NCBI GenBank assembly: GCA_963702995.1
Contig: OY969783.1
Coordinates: forward strand, 1,922,001-1,986,000
Source: MFD04580-c1 sp963702995
Lineage (GTDB): Bacteria > Planctomycetota > Phycisphaerae > Tepidisphaerales > Tepidisphaeraceae
DNA length: 64,000 nucleotides
Reading direction: 5' to 3'
Shown: piece after piece, positions 55,101 through 64,000 of the stretch
Layout of the letters: each line of letters opens with the position of its first letter
How positions within the stretch are numbered: the stretch's first letter is position 1
Notes under the pieces: model-generated
Database searches by the model: none
Told to the model about the DNA's origin: nothing
Seen by the model: only the letters and a program-made list of their open reading frames with translations
Position numbers and translations under genes: made by a program

Positions 55101-55990
55101 TCATTCCGCGGACAACGTCATGGACCACTCCGCCCTACCCGCCGGTTCGACGCGGCCGGCGGAGCCGTCGCGAGTGGATCGCTCCAATTGATCGAAGCGT
55201 CCGGTTGTCGGCTGAAGGGCAAAGTTCTGACCGGCCGCCCAGCCGCCGGTGTTGACCCAGATGCCCCAGTAGGCTTGCAGGGTCTCTGAGCTGAAGCGGA
55301 TCGAGACCGAGCGGCCGCGGGAGGGGTAGGTGATCGTCGCGGGGCCGGAGATGGGGTCGAGGGCGAACACTTTCCAGCCGCGGCGCTTGGTAAGTGCCGC
55401 GGGCTGGGACAGGTCGTCCCCTTCGCCGGTGGTCGGCCAATCGAAGGGCTTTTGGATCTCGACGTGGTCCGCGTCGTGGCTCAGGCGAAAGCCGCCCGGC
55501 CCGGAGAGGTTGATCCTGACCGGGCTTTCCAACGACATCAGCGGGTGCGCCGCCCAGACGAACCGCAGCTCGAACGGCGAGAGGTTGATCAGCGTGTACT
55601 CCGCCCGAACGGACGGGCCATCAAGGAACAGCTTGCGCGTCAGCCGGTAGCCGAACCGCAGCCCGTGCCAGACGGTGGTAATGCCGCCGCGGGTCGGGAC
55701 GGACGTTGTCGGCAGCCCCCACAGCTCGCCGTGATCCGGGATCGGGATGCCGTCGTACGGGTGGCCGATGTACGGCCCGGGGCCGACCGCCGGGAACAGC
55801 TCATCCCAGCCCGCGTACCAACCTTTGGCATAGCTGGTGTCGTACAGGGGCCCGTCGGCAGCTCGGCCGGGAAGTTGTAGAGCAGCTCGAACCCGTCCTT
55901 CTTGTCGATGAGCGAGGCGACTTTGCCCCCGACCGACGGCCAGACCTCCATTCGCAACGTCTCGTTTTCGATCGTGACGGGATGGTTCAT
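55101..55990 (-). CDS. Aldose 1-epimerase/galactose mutarotase-like protein (frame break near 55860)
   Basis: ATG 55990: NHPVTIENETLRMEVWPSVGGKVASLIDKKDGFELLYNFPAE, the start of a galactose-mutarotase-like beta-sandwich. Near 55860 a one-base shift moves the frame to GPLYDTSYAKGWYAGWDELFPAV. PDHGELWGLPT (conserved HGE), LINLSPFELRFVWAAHPLM (conserved H near the active site) and AYWGIWVNTGGWAAGQNFALQPTTG follow. The repaired length is about 296 residues, normal for the family. It probably interconverts anomers of a sugar or binds a sugar phosphate. The substrate is unknown. Confidence 0.75.
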
Positions 55991-56400
55991 GTCCGCTCCG
56001 TAAGGACGAGAAGCCGGCGAAGTCCCCCCGATGCTCCTGAACAGCTCGGCCCGGGCCAGCGAAGGCGCGCCGCCGTGATGATCCATCTCAGCGCGGTTTC
56101 TGACGAATTCCCATACCGCCCTTGAAGTCGCCGTCTTCCAGAGTATACCGGTCTCTGCGCCGGCCCAAGAACAGATGCCCCCTTCCAAGCCGCTCAACCC
56201 CGGTCGGGGAGCGCGGAAAGATGGTCTTTTTCGATGATGATTGCCGATGTGACATTCGGGCGGCTCGTGGTTATCGGTCCTTTGTACCCCACGTGACAGG
56301 GCGTCTCGACGCTCGGTCCGTGATCGGCGAACGCACTGGCCCCGAGGCTCACAGGATGTGGGCTTCGACCCGCAACGCGCCCCCGTACATGGATGTACAC
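55991..56400. other. Divergent spacer before the pseudokinase-FGE gene
   Basis: About 400 bp. A frame upstream of ATG 56401 is open from 56122, but its translation has no kinase similarity and looks compositional. No hairpin or clear promoter motif was found by eye. GTACATGGATGTAC at 56385-56398 is a short palindrome around an alternative ATG (56389). Confidence 0.4.
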
Positions 56401-59400
56401 ATGCCAACCTTCGGGAAGTATGAGACGGAGCGCCCCCTTCACGAGGCCCGCGGCACCGCCATCTGGGCGGCCAGGCTTTCCGGCGACCACGGCCCGGCCC
56501 GTTATGCCGTGAAGGCCGCCTGGCCCGGCGGCGCCAGCACCGACGTGTTCGACCTGAACGCCGACGCCCCCGACGCCCTGGTGACGGCGGCCGCCGTCCA
56601 GGAACAGGTCGCGCGCGGGTCCACCTACTGGGCTCCGATCTTTGAGCACGGCACCGTGAACGCGCGCTCCTGGTACGTCACCGAGCTTTACCCCCGTTCC
56701 GCCCAGACGCTGATCGAGGCGCGAACGCGCGTCAACGTCGCGCAGCTTCAGGTGGTCACGCACTCGGTGATCCAGGCGCTGATCGACCTGCGCGACACCG
56801 CCGGCCGCCCCCACGGGAACATCAAGCCGTCCAACGTCCTGATCTCCGGCGACCCGACTTCGCGGACGATCGAGCAGGGGCAGGTCATCCTGAGCGACCC
56901 GGCGGCGATCGTCCCGCAGCAGTTGGAGCTTTTCTCCGGCGACCTGCTCGCGCTGGGGCGGCTGATTCATTCGCTCGTCACCTTCCACTCGTTCCGGGCA
57001 CCGGTCGGCTGGCCGGTGCGGCCGTCGCCCGACTGGGCCCGGCTTGGCAAGCAGGGCGCCGGGTGGCTCCGCCTCTGCACAATGCTGCTCGACCCTAACC
57101 GCGTCCCTGGCGGCCGGGGCCTGGAAGACGTCGCCGAACGCGTACGGCGGCTTGGCGGCCCCGATGCGCGGCCGCTGCGAACAGCGGCCGCCGTGGGCGT
57201 GGCGGCCATGATCGCCGTCGCCGCCGGGGGCTTCACCTATCGCTCGCACCTGCCCGCGTGGCTTCGCGCCCCGATGGCCGCCGCCTCGGCGAGCCCGGAA
57301 TCGGCCGCCCCGTCCACCCGACCGCCCAATGAGCCCGGTTCAACACCGGCGATTGACCCGGCACCGGCACCGCGCCCGACCCTTGCGGCCGACCTGATCC
57401 CGGCGCCCGGCCAGACCCTTGCGCGCATCTGGACCCCTGCCGGCCGACCCTTGCGACCGGCCCCACAGGAGCCTCCGGCACGACCCGGCCCGCCGCTGCC
57501 GAGCCGGCGGCCGTGACATCGGCCGCGACGATCGCTTCGCACACCACGCAGGGCACGCCCGCGACACGCCTCGCACCGGCCGCACCGATCTTGCCGCCCC
57601 CCGCCTTTGCGACACCGCCGACTCCGGCGCCGATCGCCTCATCGACGTCGCCGGCCGCCCTGCCGGCCTCTGTCGCCGCGCTCTCGGGCAGCGTTGATCC
57701 GGTGGTGCGATTGTTCCCGCAGTTCGCCCAGCGCGTCCTCGCCAGCACCCCGCCCGACCAGCATGCAGCGGCCGCCCTGCGCATCGCCGCGCTTGCTTCA
57801 GAGCTGGAGCTTGCGGCGCAGAACGTCAGCAAGGAGAACCTGCCGCCCGCGCCGGCGACGGTCCAACTGACGGAAGCGACATTCCTCATCCGAATCGGGA
57901 TGCTGCGCGGCAGTGCCGCGCCGGCGCCGTCCGCGGCCGACCCTCGACCCCGGGCTTTGCTCGAGCTCTCTCGGCGGCAAAGCGCGTTGTCGAGCGGCGG
58001 CGTTGATCTGCCACCGGCCGCTCGCGACGCCGCCAAGGCACGGCTCGCCGGCATCCGCCAGCGGTTCCTGAATTCCACCGTCGTCGCCGATGGAGCGTCG
58101 GCGAGCGCGACGCCGGCGGCGTTCGAAGCTGAAAGCGGCGCCGCGGCCGCGGCCACGTCGTTGATGCTTGCCGAGCCGTGGGTCGAGCGCAATCGCGCCG
58201 CGGTCCTGGCTCGGGCGACCGAACTGCAGGTCGCCCTCCGCGCCTATGACAATGAGATCACGCGCGCCCTCACGTCCGCCGACTTCTCGCGCTGGGTCAC
58301 CGCCGAACGGGCGAAGCAATCGCTCCCGTCGGTCTCGGACCCTGTTGTGACCGAGCAGTGGCTGAAACGGCGAGCCCTGATCGTGACCCAAATTGAGTCG
58401 GCAGGCCCGGCGGTTGCCGACCGACTGCGGCCGGAACTGGGGTCGCTCGACGCCGCCTATACGATGCTCGGGTCGCTTCTGCCGCCGCCCACGTCGTCCT
58501 CGCTGGACGGGGCGGCCGCCACGATCGCCGCGTCAAAGGCCGGACCTTCGGCCACGCCGCCCGCCGCCGCCCCGGCCTGGCGCGCCCGACTGGCCGCCGA
58601 GATCGAGGATTACCGTCGCCACGCCATCGCCAACGCATTCCCCGAGGCGGGCCAGCCGCTGCGCGAAGCGGTGACACGGGGGAACGTTGCGGCTCGCTTC
58701 GCGCCCAGCAGGCTTGGCTGCGCTCGGCGGAGGAGTTGCAGCAGTCGGTCAGTCTGATCGCGGTGATGCTTGAAGAGTACGCGACCGACGGCGAGCCTGC
58801 GCGAGCCGGCGGGCCGACCGTCGCATCGCTGCTCGGCCGCGTCGGTGAATTAGCGGCCTGGTCCAGCCCGCGCATCCGAGCCGCCGCGGCGGACGTGACC
58901 GGCCCCGCCGAACAACTTATCGCGATTCAGCGCGAGCAGAATCGGCAGGAACTCACCCGCATCGCGTCGCTGCCGCAGGCCTCGCCCTGCGTCTCGCTGG
59001 CCGCGTGGCGAAGGCTGGGTGAGGCGAAGGGCGCGTGGCCGTCCACCGTCGCCGACCTCGATACCGAACTGGCCCTCTCCGGCCGGCTGCTCGGCGCCCT
59101 GCCGCCATCCCGGCCGGACCTGACCGCGACCGTGACGCTCGGGCGGCGGGCGCGCTGGGATCGATACCTGGCGCGCAACTGGACCGCCAATGGCCCGGTC
59201 GCGCTGGAATGGTTCGGCCGCCAGGTCGCCGCCGGCACGATTGGCGCCGACGATCTGCCCCCGTGGTTCGTATTCAACCTGCACCTGGCGCACTTCAAGG
59301 CCAACCCGAATGACGTTGAAGCGTTCATCCGCTTTGCGCGGGATCGATGATGCGTTCGTGAAAGCGTACCCCGGCGCGGCTGCGGTTCGATCGGCGGCCG

Positions 59401-60536
59401 CTTCGTGGGGCGTGAAGACGGCGGGCGCAACGCTGGACGACGTCGGCCCGGCGACGGGGCGGGTCCGGCTCTATCGAAAGTCGTTCGGGGACGCGAGCTT
59501 CGATGGGTCCGGCATCAAGCTTGATTTCGTCCTGGTCGATCCGCGCGTCGGCGCCGTCCCACCCTTTTACCTCTCGACCACTGAAGTGTCCGTGGGCCTC
59601 TTCGCGGCGATCGCTCAACAGTCGGGGGCGTTCGGCGACGTCGCCTCCCTTATGCCGCGGGCGGAAGAACTAGACGTGGCGCACATCCCGCGCGTCTGGC
59701 GGATCGCGGGGCGGCAGTTCGTGCCGAACACGCTCTGGCCCTGGGAGCTTCGCGTCGCGCGGCCATCAACGGCGAGCCCGATGCAGTCGGTCAGCCCGCA
59801 GGCGGCGCTGCTGGCGGCGCGGCTGATCGGATGCCGTCTGCCGACGCCGGCCGAATGGGCGGCCGCCTATTCGGCCGCCGCGGGCCCGGATCGCGACCGC
59901 AACCCCTGGGCGATGAAAGGATGGAAGCTCCGCGACACCGCCTGGCAGGAAGCGCTGGCCCTGGGCAAGCCGCAGTTGGACAACGGGATCTTCCTCCCCG
60001 CGGCGCTGACCTCGGTTGACCGGGGCGTCTGGAGCGCGGAGGCGCTGGCGAAGCTCGGCGGCGAGTCGGCCGCCCAGTTGGTCGGCCGCCACGACCCGCG
60101 CGAATCCCACTTGTCGGAGCGATACAGCCCGCTGTTCCGAGAACAAACCGACTACCCGCGCGACAGCGGCCTGTATGACCTGGTCGGCAACGTCGCCGAG
60201 TTCGTGATCGATGCGAAGGATTCCGACAGTGCGGCCGTCGGCCTGACGGCGCATGACGTCGCCGCGTTCACCGCCGGACACGCCGACCGGTTGTACGTCG
60301 TCGGCGGATCGGCCCTTTCGCCTCCGACGCTGGACGTGCGTACGCCGTACCATGCGTCGCCCGAGCGGGCGCAGCGCGGGTACTCGGATGTCGGCTTCCG
60401 GCTGGCCTTCACGGCGCCGGGGTTCAATGCGGCAGATCGAGTGCGCTCGTCGGTGCGGGATGTCCCGTACCTGGCGCCGCCGAAGGAAACAGCCGGCGTG
60501 GCGGGGTTGTCCGAGCCGCGGGACAGCACGCCCTGA
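56401..60536 (+). CDS. Membrane pseudokinase - helical - FGE-sulfatase domain fusion protein (three frame breaks)
   Basis: Starts MPTFGKYETERPLHEARGTA; ATG 56389 is possible. Residues 1-255 form a protein-kinase-like domain: ARYAVKAAWPGG keeps the ATP Lys, but the catalytic loop reads RPHGNIKPSNVLI (HGN for HRD) and the Mg loop reads ILSDPAAIV (DPA for DFG). It is therefore probably a pseudokinase. A TM helix (AAAVGVAAMIAVAAGGF, about 262-280) and a Pro/Ala linker follow. Frame breaks occur near 57500 (linker), 58700 and 59335. The middle is a long helical region. The end (about 59500-60420) is an FGE-sulfatase/SUMF1-like domain: FYLSTTEVSVGLFAAI, CRLPTPAEWAAAYSAAAG, YDLVGNVAEFV and RGYSDVGFRLAF. 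The repaired length is about 1380 residues. FGE-like domains in bacteria also serve as ligand-binding modules. The catalytic Cys pair of true FGE is not seen. Confidence 0.75.
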
Positions 60537-60637
60537 CGGCGGCCGCCCCTCTTCCTCATCAACGTGACTGGCACCAATGGAACGGCACGCCGGGCGCCGG
60601 CGACGGCATTGCGATATCAGGGCAGCAGGAGTTGTTT

Positions 60638-62140
60638 ATGCGTCTGGGACCTTCTTCTTCGGCCATTCGTTTCGCCGCCGCCGTGACCGTTGCGGCTCTG
60701 CTCGGCGGCTGCGGCGCCCCGAACAAGAGCGTGACGGTTGTGACCGAGCCTGCCGGCGCGTCGATTCGGCTGGAGCGCCTCACGCCGGCCGGGGGCGGCG
60801 CGGCGCCTGAGCTGGCGTCTGGCGCGGCGTCCCCGGCGGAAGTGAACCTCTCCTTCCCCCACGGCGACGTCTACCGCGCGACGGCGACCAAGGAGCAATA
60901 CCTCCCCGCCTCGGTCGATATCGCCCTGGAGCCAAAAGGGACCAAGACCTACCGCATCCGCCTCACCCGTTACCTGGCCGATTGCATGGAGGTGGACTTT
61001 GTCCCGCGGTTTGTGGACCGGACGTGGTCGCTGGCGCCGCAGGCGCGCCAGACGCTCGCCTACCTCTTGTCGGCCGCCGAGGCGAGCGGCGAGCCCACGC
61101 CGACCCAGGTGACGGACAACCACGACCCCAACGTCGATTTTCGCAGCATCGCCACCTCCCCCACCGGCGACGACATCGTCTATCAGCGCGTCGAGCGGCA
61201 CGTCCTGCCGGCGCGGGCCTACACGGTAAAGGGGCATGAGACGCTGGAACAGATCGCCGCCGAGACGGGGGCGTCGGCTGAATCGATCAAGGCGGCTAAC
61301 CCCCAAGTGCATGATTTCGATCGGCTGCCTGGGGAGGTCTTGAAGGTTGAGCGGGTGGAGTTTGTCAGCGAGATCTACAAGCAGAGCCGCGGCGGCCGCC
61401 CCGCCCGGCTCACGACCGATCAGGCGATCGAGCTCACGCCGGCGTTCGACGCGATCGGCGAATATGTCGTCTTCGCCTCCGACGCCAGCGGCAACAACGC
61501 CACGCTCTGGACCGTGAAGCGCGAAGGGGGCGGCACCCGCCGCACACGGCTGACCCGGTCGGACGCGCTCGACTATGAGCCGTCCGTCGGGCACGACTAC
61601 GTCGCGTACACGTCGATCCCCGCGCGCTCGCAAGGCCCCGGCGCCGGCGTCCCGCAGGTCTGGACGACCCGGTTCGACGGGACGGAGCCGAGCAAGCTTA
61701 CCGACGGCGAGTCGGCGCAGATCTCCCCCGATGACCGCAGGATCGTCTACATCGCCCGCGTCGGTGAGCCGGCGGCGGACGGTCATTACACCCATCGGCT
61801 CCGAATGATGAATGTGGACGGCAGCGACCCCCGCGCGCTGATCCCGTCGGCGACGTACGACATCATCGACCCGAAGTGGTCGCCGGATGGCAAGTGGGTG
61901 GTCTTCGCCGCCAACCCGCGGGGGGACGCTGGGAAGATCGTCAATTTCGATCTGTTCGTGGTCCCCGCCGACGGCTCCCGCCCCCCGCGGCGGCTCACAC
62001 GCAACGAGGCGTACGACAGTTGCCCCACCTTCGACCGGACCGGCCGCTCCGTCTACTTCCGATCGAACCGCGGCGGGAACTGGAACATCTGGCGGATGGC
62101 GGTTGACGCCCCGGTCAGTGCCCCGCGGGCGTCGCGGTGA
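60638..62140 (+). CDS. Lipoprotein with PEGA, LysM and TolB-like beta-propeller domains
   Basis: ATG 60638 with CAGGAG upstream gives 500 residues. The lipobox AVTVAALLGGC gives an acylated Cys near residue 23. A PEGA-like domain follows (VTVVTEPAGASIRLERL ... ATKEQYLPASVDIALEP). LysM is YTVKGHETLEQIAAETGASAESIKAANPQ, about 195-235, predicted to bind peptidoglycan. A C-terminal WD40-like/PD40 propeller (PAFDAIGEYVVFASDASGN, AQISPDDRRIVYIAR, PKWSPDGKWVVFAANPRG, PTFDRTGRSVYFRSNRGGN) resembles TolB. It lies 101 bp after the pseudokinase-FGE gene on the same strand, so the two may form an envelope-sensing pair. Confidence 0.85.
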   Translation: MRLGPSSSAIRFAAAVTVAALLGGCGAPNKSVTVVTEPAGASIRLERLTPAGGGAAPELASGAASPAEVNLSFPHGDVYRATATKEQYLPASVDIALEPKGTKTYRIRLTRYLADCMEVDFVPRFVDRTWSLAPQARQTLAYLLSAAEASGEPTPTQVTDNHDPNVDFRSIATSPTGDDIVYQRVERHVLPARAYTVKGHETLEQIAAETGASAESIKAANPQVHDFDRLPGEVLKVERVEFVSEIYKQSRGGRPARLTTDQAIELTPAFDAIGEYVVFASDASGNNATLWTVKREGGGTRRTRLTRSDALDYEPSVGHDYVAYTSIPARSQGPGAGVPQVWTTRFDGTEPSKLTDGESAQISPDDRRIVYIARVGEPAADGHYTHRLRMMNVDGSDPRALIPSATYDIIDPKWSPDGKWVVFAANPRGDAGKIVNFDLFVVPADGSRPPRRLTRNEAYDSCPTFDRTGRSVYFRSNRGGNWNIWRMAVDAPVSAPRASR

Positions 62141-62179
62141 GACGGGTGTGGCAACCGGTTGCGGCTATACAGGCCCCGA

Positions 62180-62241
62180 CGTAGGGCGTGGTTCACCACG
62201 CCACCGCCTGCCAAAAACAGCGTGGTGAACCACGCCCTACG
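62180..62241. repeat. Perfect 21-bp inverted repeat with GTAGGG termini
   Basis: The arms 62180-62200 and 62221-62241 are exactly complementary. The left arm begins CGTAGGGCGTGGTTCACC. The 20-bp loop contains AAAAA. The right arm overlaps the last codons of bioA, and the left lies after the lipoprotein gene. The element thus spans a convergent junction and could terminate both transcripts. Confidence 0.93.
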
Positions 62242-63592
62242 CCAGACCTGGACCGCGGATCTCCGCGTTGACCGCCTCGACGATCGTTTGCAGGTCCTCC
62301 AACCCCATCGCCAGCGGCGGCATCAACACGATCACGTCCCCGAGCGGCCGAATGATGACGCCGCGTGCCCGCACCCGTTCGCACACGCTCGCACCGACGC
62401 GGCGGCGCGGGTCGAACGGCCTGCGGGTGGCGCGGTCCTCGACCAGCTCGATACCGACCATGAACCCCTTCTGGCGGACCTCCCCGACGTGCGGCAGGTC
62501 CGCGAGCGGTCGCAGTATTTCCATCAGCCGGCCCGCTTTCTCGGCGACCCCCGCCACCAGGCCGCGGCGCTCGAACAGGTCGAGCGACGCGATCGCGGCG
62601 GCGCAGGCGAGCGGGTTACCCGTGTAGGTGTGGCCATGATAGAACGTCTTGCCCTCCCACGGCTCGCCGAGGAAGGCGTCGAAGACCTTTTGCGTCGCGA
62701 ACGTCGCCGCGAGCGGGAGATACCCGCCGGTGATCCCCTTGGCGACGCACATCAGGTCCGGCTCGATGTCTTCATGCTCGCAGGCGAACATCTTCCCCGT
62801 GCGGCCGAAGCCGGTCGCCACCTCGTCCGCGATCAGCAGCGTCCCATAACGTTTCGCCAGCGCCGCGACGCCGGACAGGAACCCCGCCGGCTGGACGATC
62901 ATCCCGCCCGCCCCCTGCACCATCGGTTCGATGCAGATGGCCGCGATCTGGCCGCTTCGTTCGATCAGGATGGCTTCGAGCGAGTCTAAGCAGGCGTCGC
63001 GCACGGCGGCCGCGGGCCGGCGCTCGACGTCGCGATAGACGTACGGGGTTGGAGCGAAGTGGGCATTGAAGAGCATCGGGAAGTACGGCCGGTGGAAGGT
63101 CGGGATGCGGCCGATGCTCATCGCGCCGACCGTGTCGCCGTGATACGCCTCCGTGAACCCGATGAACTGATTTCGGGCCGGCTCCCCGACGTTGTGCCAA
63201 TACTGGGCGGCCATCTTGAATGCGACCTCGGTCGCGGTCGCGCCGCTGTCGCTATAGAAGACCTTCTTGAGGTTCGGCGGCACGACCCGCATGAGCCGCT
63301 CCGCCAAGAGGGCGGCCGGTTCGTTCGCCAGGCCGAGCAGGGTGGAATGGGCGACCTTTCCCAGTTGTTCCCGGATCGCCTGGTCGATCTCCGGCACGCG
63401 ATGGCCGTGGACGTTGCACCAGAGGCTGCTAACGCCGTCGAGGTAGCGGCGGCCGTCGCTGTCGATGAGCGACATCCCCTCGGCCGCTGTGATGACCACC
63501 GGGTCACTCTGCGCCCACAGCTTCATAGGGGTAAAGGGGTGCCAGAGGTAAGCATGATCGAGGTCACGCAGGTGTTCTGTGGAGTTACCCAT
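62237..63592 (-). CDS. bioA: Adenosylmethionine-8-amino-7-oxononanoate aminotransferase
   Basis: BioA converts KAPA to DAPA in biotin synthesis, with SAM as amino donor. The 451-residue fold-type I PLP enzyme begins LDHAYLWHPFTPMKLW (the BioA-specific WHPFT motif). GVSSLWCNVHGHRVPEIDQAI, FYSDSGATATEVAFKMAAQYW, GAMSIGRI, LLIADEVATGFGRTGKMFACEH and the PLP-Lys segment DLMCVAKGITGGYLPLAATF follow. All motifs are intact. No other bio gene is in the window. The 3' end overlaps an inverted repeat. Confidence 0.95.
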   Translation of the reverse strand: MGNSTEHLRDLDHAYLWHPFTPMKLWAQSDPVVITAAEGMSLIDSDGRRYLDGVSSLWCNVHGHRVPEIDQAIREQLGKVAHSTLLGLANEPAALLAERLMRVVPPNLKKVFYSDSGATATEVAFKMAAQYWHNVGEPARNQFIGFTEAYHGDTVGAMSIGRIPTFHRPYFPMLFNAHFAPTPYVYRDVERRPAAAVRDACLDSLEAILIERSGQIAAICIEPMVQGAGGMIVQPAGFLSGVAALAKRYGTLLIADEVATGFGRTGKMFACEHEDIEPDLMCVAKGITGGYLPLAATFATQKVFDAFLGEPWEGKTFYHGHTYTGNPLACAAAIASLDLFERRGLVAGVAEKAGRLMEILRPLADLPHVGEVRQKGFMVGIELVEDRATRRPFDPRRRVGASVCERVRARGVIIRPLGDVIVLMPPLAMGLEDLQTIVEAVNAEIRGPGLA

Positions 63593-63908
63593 GGTTCGTG
63601 CCCCGGTAGTTGGGGCGTCGGAACGGACGGTTGAGGTTTATCCGGGTGCGATGCGCTGGGCGGAGTATCGGCCGCCGACGGCTGTGGTCAACCGTTAGGC
63701 GTGAGGCTCTTGGCCGCCGAAAGAGCAGGCAGCGCGGGCGCGGCCACAGGCGCAGCTTCTGCGTCGGGCGCCTAGGCAAACGGCCAGTTGTCGCATAAAT
63801 CCGCCTGGGAATCAGGCGGATAGGGCCTTTCGAGGGGTGATTCGGCCAACGGCATATCAATTGCAAAAGGATGGGTCCGGGGACAACCACTCTCCTCGGA
63901 GCACATCC
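63593..63908. other. Divergent spacer, bioA / partial gene, with a hairpin
   Basis: About 315 bp without a gene. A clear hairpin ATCCGCCTG-GGAAT-CAGGCGGAT lies at about 63801-63823. GGAG at 63898-63901 serves the next ATG. Confidence 0.5.
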
Positions 63909-64000
63909 ATGATCAAGATCGATGTCGGGAACGCCGTCCTGAAGCCTTCCCACCTCAAACAGATCAAAGCCTGGCTGCGCCGCTCGCAGGAACTCAGCAG
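63909..64000 (+). CDS. Unidentified protein, 3' partial at the window edge
   Basis: ATG 63909, preceded by GGAG at good spacing, opens a frame to the end of the window: MIKIDVGNAVLKPSHLKQIK then AWLRRSQELS. Only 30 residues are visible. No family can be assigned. Confidence 0.6.
   Translation, partial: MIKIDVGNAVLKPSHLKQIKAWLRRSQELS

Noticed and set aside
4348..62241. CRISPR array formed by the GTGGTTCACC repeats
   Set aside because: Copies are tens of kilobases apart, palindromic and without regular spacers; no cas gene is present.
63801..63823. Riboswitch or BirA operator upstream of bioA
   Set aside because: Only a simple hairpin is visible, and it matches neither a known biotin operator nor a riboswitch architecture by eye.

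Overview
The window is strongly GC-rich bacterial DNA and reads as a chromosomal segment of a planctomycete, most likely a Phycisphaerae/Tepidisphaerales-type organism. The basis is gene content: a sugar transferase with a degenerate GGDEF-like N-terminus, several GT39 glycosyltransferases, a prenyltransferase/squalene-oxidase repeat protein, a secreted sulfatase, an FGE-sulfatase domain fused to a kinase-like domain, a SpoVG carrying a zinc ribbon, archaeal-type class I aldolase, and many dispersed intergenic inverted repeats. No prophage, intact insertion sequence, rRNA or CRISPR array is visible. One tRNA (Arg, anticodon ACG) is present.

Layout. 1-2.5 kb: the end of an exopolysaccharide cluster (sugar transferase, WecG/TagA). 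2.5-10.8 kb: DUF5658 membrane protein, TauE/SafE exporter, uronate-isomerase-like protein, PilZ protein, gatB, DUF971 protein, fructose-bisphosphate aldolase, receiver-like protein. 11-19 kb: an envelope glycosylation block (endonuclease/exonuclease/phosphatase-fold protein, three GT39 enzymes, a dual-specificity-type phosphatase) with a decayed AbiEii-like nucleotidyltransferase remnant and a thioesterase. 19.4-21.1 kb: motAB. 22.3-27 kb: a tightly coupled cassette of a GH1-like glycosidase, a glycosyltransferase and a UDP-galactopyranose-mutase-like flavoprotein. 27-34.7 kb: EamA transporter, Old Yellow Enzyme, tRNA-Arg, glyoxalase-fold protein, DUF6065-like protein, glcEF. 34.9-35.6 kb: an antitoxin followed by a PIN toxin broken by a local inversion. 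35.6-42.2 kb, minus strand: purU, LPS-kinase-like protein, squalene-cyclase-like protein, glycogen debranching enzyme. 42.4-56 kb: secreted hypotheticals, sulfatase, ispE-spoVG, S9 peptidase, pheS, aldose-epimerase-like protein. 56.4-63.6 kb: pseudokinase/FGE fusion, PEGA-LysM-propeller lipoprotein, bioA.

Two window-wide patterns matter. First, at least 15 otherwise conserved genes are each split by one or more single-base frame breaks, both insertions and deletions, usually in G/C runs and with the protein family continuing cleanly in the next frame. This looks more like residual indel error in the assembly than mass gene decay, so these loci are annotated as single genes with the break noted. 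Second, almost every convergent gene junction, and several other spacers, carries a dispersed inverted-repeat element. Three of them share outer GTAGGG/CCCTAC termini while their inner arms differ.
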